From JBKJZO01 sp046715235 (GTDB taxonomy: Bacteria > Actinomycetota > Actinomycetes > BP-191): a stretch of DNA of 11,649 nt. A model generated the notes under the pieces. The model saw only the letters and a list, made by a program, of their open reading frames with translations, was not told the origin of the DNA and ran no database searches. Both the position numbers and the translations under genes were made by a program. How positions within the stretch are numbered: the stretch's first letter is position 1; every line of letters begins with the position of its first letter. Of this stretch, positions 6,040 through 11,649 are shown piece after piece. Where the stretch lies: the NCBI GenBank assembly GCA_046715235.1, contig JBKJZO010000077.1:1-11649 (forward strand). Direction: 5' to 3'.

Positions 6040-7308
6040 ATGCCCCTGGCGCGCGGACGTGTGACCATTGCCGCGGAGGTGACGGCCATTTCGGCTCCCA
6101 GAGCGCCGGGGCGAAAGCTCTACCGCGCCGACGACTGCGTCGTCGCGGGCGTCGCGGGTGGCATTGCCGACCATCTGCGCATCGACCGGGCGCTGGTCCG
6201 ATTCGCGTTCCTCGGGCTCACGCTCGCCGGCGGCTTCGGCGTACTGGCCTATCTCGCGTTCTGGGCGGTCGTGCCGACGCACGCGAGCGCTTCGGCCATC
6301 TCGACCGGTGCGCCCCCACCCCGCGCGCCCCGTGCCAACCTGCTGCTGCCCCTCGCGGCGCTTCTTGTCGGTGCGCTGCTGTTGGTCAACCAGCTCGGGC
6401 TGTGGCAGGGCAGCCACGCCTTCTGGCCGTTGGTAATCGCCGTCGTCGGCTTGACGATGCTGTGGCGTGAGGCCGATGACGCGCAGCGGCAGCGGCTGAT
6501 GAACCTGTCGTCGCGCACCGCCGAGTTCGCTACGGCGCGGCGCCCGCTCAGCCTGCTGCGCATCGCCGGCGGCGCTCTGCTGCTGGTTGCCGGAGCGGGC
6601 GCGTTCTTCGGTTCCAACAAGGACTGGAGTGCGGTCCGCGACGGCACTGTCGCCGCGATCGTCGTACTCGCGGGGGTCGCACTCATCTTCGGCCCGTGGT
6701 TGTGGCGACTCGTGCAGGAGCTGACGGAGGAGCGACGGGAACGCATCAGGTCGCAGGAACGCGTCGAGGTCGCGACTCATGTGCACGACTCGGTGCTGCA
6801 CACGCTGGCGCTGATCCAGCGCGGCGCCGACGATCCGCGGGAGGTCGCGCGGCTTGCCCGGGGGCAGGAACGCGAGCTGCGCCGCTGGCTCTACCGGTCG
6901 GCCGACGACAGAGCGCATGGCCAGTTCGCGGCTGCGCTCGAGGCGATAGCCGCCGAGGTCGAGGACGCGCACGCGATCACCGTGGAGGTGATCGTCGTCG
7001 GCGACTGCCCGCTCACCGAGCAGTTGTCGGCAACGGTTGCCGCGGCTCGCGAGGCGCTCGTCAACGCGGCGCGTCACGCCGGCGTGACGCACGTGTCGCT
7101 GTACGCCGAGGTCGAGGCCGACGCCGTCAGCGTCTTCGTGCGCGACCGCGGCCGCGGCTTCGACCCCTCCGCGGTCCCGTCCGACCGGTACGGTCTGGCC
7201 GAATCCGTCGTCGGCCGCATGCGCCGCAGCGGCGGTACGGCGACGGTCACCTCCGCGCCGGGCGATGGCGCAGAGGTGCAGCTGCACATGACGAGGGTCG
7301 ACGCGTGA
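6040..7308 (+). CDS. PspC-domain sensor histidine kinase, EsrS-like
   Basis: The 422-residue kinase has a PspC domain at about 24-80 (DDCVVAGVAGGIADHLRID, then a helix ending WAVVPT). More membrane segments lie at about 99-118, 127-142, 170-191 and 203-222. The dimerisation region contains HVHDSVLHTLALIQ, with H249 as the likely phosphoacceptor in the HD pair of NarL-partner kinases. The HATPase domain shows the N-box EALVNAARHAG (338-348), DRGRGFD (369-375) and the glycine-rich end at about 384-412. It should sense envelope disturbance and phosphorylate the regulator encoded next, with which it overlaps by 4 bases (GTGA). The start is uncertain: ATG 6040 sits 2 bases from an inverted repeat with no Shine-Dalgarno, and GTG 6061 or 6079 would also leave the PspC domain intact. 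Confidence 0.92.
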   Translation: MPLARGRVTIAAEVTAISAPRAPGRKLYRADDCVVAGVAGGIADHLRIDRALVRFAFLGLTLAGGFGVLAYLAFWAVVPTHASASAISTGAPPPRAPRANLLLPLAALLVGALLLVNQLGLWQGSHAFWPLVIAVVGLTMLWREADDAQRQRLMNLSSRTAEFATARRPLSLLRIAGGALLLVAGAGAFFGSNKDWSAVRDGTVAAIVVLAGVALIFGPWLWRLVQELTEERRERIRSQERVEVATHVHDSVLHTLALIQRGADDPREVARLARGQERELRRWLYRSADDRAHGQFAAALEAIAAEVEDAHAITVEVIVVGDCPLTEQLSATVAAAREALVNAARHAGVTHVSLYAEVEADAVSVFVRDRGRGFDPSAVPSDRYGLAESVVGRMRRSGGTATVTSAPGDGAEVQLHMTRVDA

Positions 7309-7946
7309 ACGTCCCGCGAGTATTCATCGTCGATGACCACCAGATGTTCCTGACCGGCGTACGCGCGGAGGTCGGCGACGCGGTCGACATCGTCGGTGAC
7401 GCGCGTGACGTCGACGAGGCGGTGCTGGGCATTCGCGCGACGAAGCCCGACGTCGTACTCCTCGACGTGCACATGCCAGGAGGTGGCGGCCGCGCGGTCA
7501 TCGACGCCATCAAGACGACCCACCCCGACATCCGCTTCCTCGCGCTGTCGGTCTCCGATGCGGCGGAGGACGTCATCGGGCTCATCCGCGCCGGCGCCCG
7601 TGGCTACCTGACGAAGACCATCTCGGGACCCGAGCTCGCGGCCGCCATCGTGCGCGTGCGCGACGGTGACGCAGTCTTCTCGCCGCGGCTCGCGGGCTTC
7701 GTGCTCGACGCGTTCTCCGGTACGCCGGACGTGCGCACCTCCGATCCCGAGCTCGACCAGATCACCGCGCGCGAGCGCGACGTGCTGCGGCTGATCGCCC
7801 GCGGCTACACCTACAAAGAGATCGCGTCCCAGCTGTTCATCTCGGTGAAGACGGTCGAATCGCACGTCTCGTCGGTGCTGCGGAAGCTGCAGCTTTCGAG
7901 TCGGCACGAGCTAACGCGCTGGGCAACAGACCGACGCCTCATCTAG
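7305..7946 (+). CDS. NarL/LuxR-type response regulator, EsrR/LiaR-like
   Basis: The 213-residue regulator pairs with the kinase upstream. The receiver domain (1-120) has D10/D11 in IVDDHQMF, phosphoacceptor D54 in VLLDVHMPGGGG, S82 and K104 (YLTKT). The LuxR-type helix-turn-helix covers about 150-210, with LTARERDVL-like ITARERDVLRLIARGYTYKEIA and VKTVESHVSSVLRKL, the recognition helix region. The start is GTG 7305, which overlaps the kinase stop (GTGA); GAGGG at 7293-7297 gives it a Shine-Dalgarno at good spacing. The reading frame is open further upstream only as a shadow of the kinase gene. The likely targets are its own divergent promoter region (5951-6039) and other envelope genes; this is inference from LiaFSR and EsrISR. 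Confidence 0.95.
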   Translation: MNVPRVFIVDDHQMFLTGVRAEVGDAVDIVGDARDVDEAVLGIRATKPDVVLLDVHMPGGGGRAVIDAIKTTHPDIRFLALSVSDAAEDVIGLIRAGARGYLTKTISGPELAAAIVRVRDGDAVFSPRLAGFVLDAFSGTPDVRTSDPELDQITARERDVLRLIARGYTYKEIASQLFISVKTVESHVSSVLRKLQLSSRHELTRWATDRRLI

Positions 7947-7970
7947 CGCGCTCGGCCGGAGCCGCCGGGC

Positions 7971-8050
7971 ACTGGTGTGCACTTTGGTACGCCGACCGCG
8001 CCTGCCCACGCGGGAGCGCAGCGCCCGCGCGTACGAAACTGCACACAAGT
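7971..8050. repeat. long imperfect inverted repeat between convergent genes
   Basis: Arms of 22 bases at 7971-7992 and 8029-8050 match at 19 of 22 positions as reverse complements; the inner 18 bases match at 16. The outer part reads GTGTGCA on the left and TGCACAC on the right, and the inner part GGTACGC and GCGTACG. The 36-base centre holds a second stem, CGCGGG (8009-8014) with CCCGCG (8024-8029). It fills most of the gap between the convergent regulator and lipoprotein genes. It has no U-tract, so a bidirectional factor-independent terminator is possible but not typical. It could also be a dispersed palindromic element of the genome. Confidence 0.6.
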
Positions 8051-8091
8051 CGGGGCCGCCGCCCAAGTCGCGCGGGGAGAGTGGCAGGCGC

Positions 8092-8859
8092 TCAGGCGGC
8101 TGCGAGTTTTTTGCGCGCCGCTACGTCGAGCTGCGCGGCGAGCGCCGCCGCGGTCTTGGTGTCGATCGCGAACGACGTCGAGGTCGACACGTAGTCGCCA
8201 ACCTGCGAGACGACCAGCGCGCCGAAGGTCGTCCCCCCACCACCACCGAAGTCCACGGAGAACGTCGCCTTGTTGGCAGCAGTCGGCGTCACGGTCACCA
8301 AACCCTTGTCGCCGTCGAAGTCGTGCTCGACGCGCTTGCACTGCCGCAGGCGCGCGGTGATCGCCGCGGCAACCGTGCGGGCCGTGCCCGGTTTGTACCG
8401 CGCGATCTCGTGCTGGACCGCTCCCTGTACGGCGTTCTCGTCGTCGTGTGACAGCGCCGCCGAGACCGAACCGAGTTGGTTCGTCTCGCCCTCCTTGGTC
8501 GTGCCGCACAGGTCACCGCTCTCGTGGTCGTCGCCGCCCTCGACTACCGCCGACGACCAGCCCGCGCCCATCTCCCTGCCGGTGACGAGCAGTCGCATCA
8601 ACGATGCCAGGTCGGCTGCTGCCGGAGCCGCAGAGGGCTCATGTGATTCGTCGGGGTCAACCGACTCGGACGCCGAAGGTGTGGGTGTGCTCGTCGGGGT
8701 CGGCGTTGCAGACACGGTCGCCGACGCCGTCGGCGCCGGCGTGGTTGACACCGGTGCCGATGCCGTTGCCACTGGAGTCGGGGACGGCGACGCCGCAGGC
8801 GAATCGTCACCCGTGCATGCGCATGCGAGCACGAGTAGGACTACGACGGCCGCTCGCAT
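8092..8859 (-). CDS. lipoprotein with PknH-like sensor domain
   Basis: The 255-residue protein begins with a lipoprotein signal peptide (MRAAVVVLLVLACAC; lipidated Cys probably C13, or C15). A long Ser/Thr/Pro/Ala linker (about 19-80) follows, of the kind that is often O-mannosylated in actinomycetes. The folded domain (about 83-252) starts LASLMRLLVTGREMGAGW and contains two cysteines, C118 (DLCGTT) and C174 (RQCKRV), which could form a disulfide. This pattern resembles the extracellular sensor domains of PknH and related lipoproteins; the match is by pattern and moderate. No ligand can be inferred. The ATG at 8859 gives a standard signal peptide; a GTG at 8868 would add three residues and sit 1 base after the upstream stop. 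It is probably co-transcribed with the glycosyltransferase. Confidence 0.82.
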   Translation of the reverse strand: MRAAVVVLLVLACACTGDDSPAASPSPTPVATASAPVSTTPAPTASATVSATPTPTSTPTPSASESVDPDESHEPSAAPAAADLASLMRLLVTGREMGAGWSSAVVEGGDDHESGDLCGTTKEGETNQLGSVSAALSHDDENAVQGAVQHEIARYKPGTARTVAAAITARLRQCKRVEHDFDGDKGLVTVTPTAANKATFSVDFGGGGGTTFGALVVSQVGDYVSTSTSFAIDTKTAAALAAQLDVAARKKLAAA

Positions 8860-8869
8860 GACAGCCACG

Positions 8870-10228
8870 CTACCTGGCCACCGAGCGGTACAGGGCCGCG
8901 ACCCGGCTGACCAGCGCGGGCCAGGAGTACTGCGCGAGTGCGCTGGCGTGGGCGAGCTCGCCGCGCCTGCGTCGTTCCGGCGCGTCGGTGGCGACTTCGG
9001 TCAGCGCGCCAGCGAGCGCGTCGACGTCGTCCGGCGGCACGAGCCACCCGGTCTGGCCTGGCGACACCGTCTCTCCGGGACCGAACGCGTCGACTGCCAC
9101 TGCCGGCAGCCCGCAGGCCATCCCTTCCACGAGCACCTGGCCGAACTGCTCGCGCACCGACGCCAGCACGATCGCGTCGGACGCCGTGTAGAACGCGGGC
9201 AGCTCGTCGTGGCCGTGCCAACCGGCGAGGAAGACGTCCTGCGCGCCGAGGCGGGCGACGGTGTCGGCCGGATGCTCGCCCTCCCACTCGCCCGCGAACC
9301 CGCCAAGCAGTACGAGCGGCAGTGGCCGGCCGATCGCGCGCCGCGCGCGTTGGTGCGCATCGATGAGCAACGGGACCCGCTTGACCTCGGTGAAGCGGCC
9401 GACGTACAGCAGCGTCGGCGTACCCGCATCGAATGCGTCTAGCTCGTGCTCGTTGTATCGCACGCTGCCGGGGTCTTGCCCCGGGCGCCACCCACGCGGC
9501 TCGTCGACCAGGTGCCGCCGCCAGTGCGCCCGCCGGTCGATCGACTGCGAAACAAACGCCTCGGGCTCGAAACCGTTCGGTACGACGACGCACCGGTCCG
9601 CGGGAACGCCCAGCAAGCGCTCCACCCGGCCGAGCTGGCTCGGCGAGATCAGCAGCAGGCGCTCGCACCGCGCGGCCCACTCGCGCATCCGCGCCGCCCA
9701 CGCGTCGGCGTACCGCCAGGTCGGCGGCGGACCGGACGCGATCGCCTCGAGCATCAGCAGTTCGGTGCCGTGCAGGTGCCCAATGACCGGTACGCCGGGC
9801 GCGACCCGCGCGGCGGCCTCGTGCAGCGGCGTGAGGTGATGCAGGTGCAGTACGTCGGCGGTCGCGGCGCCCGCCGCGGCGAGTGCTCGCGACCAGGCCG
9901 CCACGTGGTGCTCGTAGACCGCGTTGTCGACGGACGCGAACACCCGGTCGGGCGCGTCAGGCCGGTCCTCGAACGACGGGTGCAGCGGCGGATCGGCCAG
10001 CAGGGGATCGGGCGCGTCCAGTGCCGCGGTCATGTCGAGCGGGCGCACGTCGAGTCCGGCGAAGAACCGCCGCCCGTCTCGGTGACCCTCGGCGTCGACC
10101 ACCGAGCCGCACACGACCGTGACCTCCCAGCCGTCAGCGGGCAGTCCACTGGCCAATGCCCGCGCCACATGCGACGAGCCACCGCGAGGGAAGAACTGCA
10201 GACCCATGACCACGCGCGGCTTCCCCAT
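8870..10228 (-). CDS. GT4-family glycosyltransferase
   Basis: The 452-residue enzyme has a GT-B fold. The N-terminal domain opens with the Gly-rich loop FFPRGGSSHVARALA (12-26) and contains HLHGTE (151-156). The C-terminal donor-binding domain shows VVVPNGFEPEAF (214-225), LLYVGRFTEVKR (273-284, with R278 and K283 as likely phosphate contacts) and the EX7E motif with E360 and E368 in REQFGQVLVEG. This is the retaining GT4 family, which moves a sugar from a nucleotide donor to an acceptor at the cytoplasmic side of the membrane. Donor and acceptor are unknown; no biosynthetic cluster is visible in the window. Residues about 227-268 form a polar insertion between the two domains. The ATG at 10228 has a TAGTTT -10 element 8 bases upstream, so the mRNA is probably leaderless or nearly so. 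Confidence 0.94.
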   Translation of the reverse strand: MGKPRVVMGLQFFPRGGSSHVARALASGLPADGWEVTVVCGSVVDAEGHRDGRRFFAGLDVRPLDMTAALDAPDPLLADPPLHPSFEDRPDAPDRVFASVDNAVYEHHVAAWSRALAAAGAATADVLHLHHLTPLHEAAARVAPGVPVIGHLHGTELLMLEAIASGPPPTWRYADAWAARMREWAARCERLLLISPSQLGRVERLLGVPADRCVVVPNGFEPEAFVSQSIDRRAHWRRHLVDEPRGWRPGQDPGSVRYNEHELDAFDAGTPTLLYVGRFTEVKRVPLLIDAHQRARRAIGRPLPLVLLGGFAGEWEGEHPADTVARLGAQDVFLAGWHGHDELPAFYTASDAIVLASVREQFGQVLVEGMACGLPAVAVDAFGPGETVSPGQTGWLVPPDDVDALAGALTEVATDAPERRRRGELAHASALAQYSWPALVSRVAALYRSVAR

Positions 10229-10236
10229 TTCCGGCG

Positions 10237-10242
10237 AAACTA
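10237..10242 (-). promoter_or_regulatory. -10 element of the glycosyltransferase gene
   Basis: TAGTTT on the minus strand fits TANNNT and ends 8 bases before ATG 10228. Transcription would begin within 1-2 bases of the start codon, the arrangement seen for leaderless actinobacterial mRNAs. No clear -35 is visible. Confidence 0.45.
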
Positions 10243-10262
10243 GCAGCGGCCGCCGCGCACCG

Positions 10263-10268
10263 TACGCT
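10263..10268 (+). promoter_or_regulatory. -10 element of the DUF3159 gene
   Basis: TACGCT fits TANNNT and ends 7 bases before ATG 10276, so transcription should begin at or next to the start codon. No Shine-Dalgarno is present in these 7 bases, which agrees with a leaderless mRNA. Confidence 0.5.
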
Positions 10269-10275
10269 TGCGCAC

Positions 10276-11007
10276 ATGGCTGAGCCTCCTGTCACCGAGA
10301 CCCGCGCGCCCAACGGGCCGCAGACCCTGCAGGAGATGTTCGGCGGCCGCCAGGGAATCATCGACAGCGCGGTGCCGCCGATCGTCTTCGTCGCCGTCAA
10401 CGCGATCGCCGACAACGAGCGGCAGGCCGACGACGTGCGGCAGGCGGCGGTCGCGGCCGTCGTATCCGCGCTGGTGCTGCTGGTGGTCAGGCTGGTCCGT
10501 CGGGAGCGCACGCGGCATGTCTTCAACGGCGTTGTCGGGGTCGCCATCTCGGCGTGGCTCGCAGCGAAGTCCGGTCGCGCCTCCGACTACTTCAAGCCAG
10601 GCATCTGGCTGAATACCGCCTACCTCTCGGCGTTCGTGCTCTCCGTGGTGTTCCGCAAGCCGATCGTCGGGCTGGTGCTCAAGCAGTTCAGCGACAAGCC
10701 GGCATCGTGGCACGACCACCCGCGGGTGCGCCGGGCGTACAGCGAGCTCACGCTCATGTGGGCCCTGATGTACGGCTTGCGCGTGGTGGTGCTCGAACCA
10801 CTACGGCGAGCCGACCTCAACGAGCTGGCGGCCGCGATGAAGATCGTGCTCGGCTGGCCGGTGCTGATCGCCGTCCTCGCGGTGACAATGCCGTACCTGC
10901 GCTGGCGCACGGCCGGCGTACCGGTCGAGGCTGATGACGCAGAGCGAGCCGAGGAAGCCGAGCAGGCCGAGCAGGCAGAAGCAGAGCAACCGGGGCATAT
11001 TGGCTGA
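10276..11007 (+). CDS. DUF3159 family membrane protein
   Basis: The 243-residue protein matches the actinobacterial DUF3159 family by its N-terminal pattern (LQEMFGGRQGIIDSAVPPIVFV, split here as LQEMFGGRQG at 18-27 and DSAVPPIVFV at 30-39) and its membrane layout. Hydrophobic segments lie at about 32-46, 57-74, 83-97, 111-126, 156-174 and 189-206, so about six helices. The family has no established function. The C-terminal tail (about 216-240) is a low-complexity Glu/Ala/Gln run built from repeats of an EQA unit; in DNA this appears as repeated GAGCAGGCC-like steps. It is divergent from the glycosyltransferase with only 47 bases between, and its start is set by the ATG next to a TANNNT element. 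Confidence 0.88.
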   Translation: MAEPPVTETRAPNGPQTLQEMFGGRQGIIDSAVPPIVFVAVNAIADNERQADDVRQAAVAAVVSALVLLVVRLVRRERTRHVFNGVVGVAISAWLAAKSGRASDYFKPGIWLNTAYLSAFVLSVVFRKPIVGLVLKQFSDKPASWHDHPRVRRAYSELTLMWALMYGLRVVVLEPLRRADLNELAAAMKIVLGWPVLIAVLAVTMPYLRWRTAGVPVEADDAERAEEAEQAEQAEAEQPGHIG

Positions 11008-11080
11008 GTAGCGACTATGCAAGGAGGTGTCGGCACCCGAACGGCCCGCGAGCATCGCCGACCGGGTATACAAAGCGACT

Positions 11081-11649
11081 GTGGACTCCGCCGACACTCG
11101 TCGCGCCCCGCTGCAACTCCTCCTCGATTCGTTCGTCGCGATCGCGGCGGAACGGGACGCCGAAGCGATCCTCGAACAGGCGGTCGATTTTGCGCGTCTT
11201 GCATCACAGGCTCGGTACGGCGCCGCCGCGGTTTTCGACGCAGGCTCGGTCACGCATTTCGTGCACAAAGGGTTGTCGGTCACGCAGGTGCGGGGCATGC
11301 CGCATCTGCCCGAGGGCAGGGGACTGCTCGGCGCCGTACTCGGGGAGAAGCGCGCCATCCGGCTCGACCGGCTCGACGAGGACTCGCGCTCGGTGGGTTT
11401 CCCCGATCTTCACGTCCCGATGGCGGCGTTCCTCGGCGTGCCGATGTTCTACGAGCAGAACGTGCTGGGCGCCCTGTATCTGGCGAAGGCACCAGGCGAA
11501 GGCACTTTCAGCGAGAGTGATGAGCTGTTCATGGAGGCGCTGGCGCGGCAGGCGGCCGTGTCCGTTGCCGCGAGCCACGCTCTCGACCAACGGGATCGGG
11601 AGATCGCTGAGCGCAAGCGCACCGCTGTGTTCGTGCAACTGCTCCAGGT
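11081..11649 (+). CDS. GAF-domain signalling protein (partial)
   Basis: The first 189 codons lie in the window; the gene runs off the right edge. A GAF domain covers about 25-168, with LPEGRGLLGAVLGEKRAIRL (76-95), GFPDLHVPMAAFLGVPM (106-122) and LGALYLAK (129-136). This form resembles the GAF domains of DevS/DosT- and NreB-like sensor kinases. Residues after 168 (SHALDQRDREIAERKRTAV is the last visible part) could lead into a kinase, phosphatase or ANTAR output; this is not decidable here. The start is uncertain: GTG 11081 lies 8 bases after a -10-like TATACA (11067-11072) and may be leaderless, while GTG 11027 would add 18 residues. A strong Shine-Dalgarno-like AAGGAGGT (11021-11028) has no start codon at usable spacing. 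Bound ligand, including any heme, cannot be judged. Confidence 0.88.
   Translation, partial: MDSADTRRAPLQLLLDSFVAIAAERDAEAILEQAVDFARLASQARYGAAAVFDAGSVTHFVHKGLSVTQVRGMPHLPEGRGLLGAVLGEKRAIRLDRLDEDSRSVGFPDLHVPMAAFLGVPMFYEQNVLGALYLAKAPGEGTFSESDELFMEALARQAAVSVAASHALDQRDREIAERKRTAVFVQLLQ

Noticed and set aside
6074..6093. GGAGG followed by ATT as an alternative kinase start
   Set aside because: ATT starts are very rare and ATG 6040, GTG 6061 and GTG 6079 are all available in frame.
5947..7287. 446-codon open frame on the minus strand opposite the kinase gene
   Set aside because: It covers a clear kinase with all motifs, its translation is Arg/Asp/Gln-rich with no recognisable domain, and long antisense frames are normal in GC-rich DNA.
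6696..7304. N-terminal extension of the LuxR-type regulator
   Set aside because: The extra 203 codons are an Arg/Gly-rich shadow of the kinase frame; GTG 7305 with the GTGA overlap fits the family length.
8270..9442. 390-codon open frame on the plus strand opposite the lipoprotein and glycosyltransferase
   Set aside because: It spans two well-supported genes on the other strand and shows no domain; it is a composition shadow.
11017..11520. 167-codon open frame starting at ATG 11017
   Set aside because: It is out of frame with the GAF domain and its product is Arg-rich without motifs.

Overview
The window is GC-rich, and its genes show short overlaps (GTGA, ATGA), GTG starts, few strong Shine-Dalgarno sites and the families PspC/LiaF, DUF3159 and a mycobacterial-PhoP-like regulator. 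This points to a chromosomal segment of an actinomycete (Actinomycetota). I cannot name a genus. I see no mobile element, tRNA, rRNA or CRISPR array.

Layout. (1) 1-1682, minus strand: a membrane-anchored HtrA/DegP-type serine protease whose stop overlaps the start of an OmpR/PhoP-type response regulator; the regulator runs off the left edge. (2) 1683-1862: a divergent control region with two direct-repeat boxes of the 7-4-7 type bound by PhoP-like regulators, one facing each gene set, plus a 14-bp palindrome in the leader of the rightward genes. (3) 1863-3261, plus strand: a one-pass membrane protein of unknown function and an overlapping membrane-anchored YceI-domain protein. (4) 3251-5950, minus strand: a PspC/LiaF-like membrane protein, a small two-helix membrane protein and an MFS transporter, each overlapping the next. 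(5) 5951-6039: a divergent control region holding a helically phased cluster of TCAGGG half-sites. (6) 6040-7946, plus strand: a PspC-domain histidine kinase and a NarL/LuxR-type response regulator with a GTGA overlap. (7) 7947-8091: a long imperfect inverted repeat between convergent genes. (8) 8092-10228, minus strand: a GT4 glycosyltransferase followed by a lipoprotein resembling PknH-type sensor domains. (9) 10229-10275: divergent promoters of leaderless type. (10) 10276-11649, plus strand: a DUF3159 membrane protein and the start of a GAF-domain signalling protein, cut by the right edge.

The common theme is envelope-stress sensing. The protease/PhoP-like regulator pair, with its two candidate operators, appears to control both itself and the divergent membrane protein/YceI pair. 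The PspC/LiaF-like protein, the PspC kinase and the LuxR-type regulator form a three-component module like EsrISR of Corynebacterium or LiaFSR of Firmicutes, with its own candidate operator cluster. None of the families is new. The least described parts are the two operator arrays, the inverted repeat at 7971-8050, and the link of the PspC/LiaF gene to an MFS transporter.
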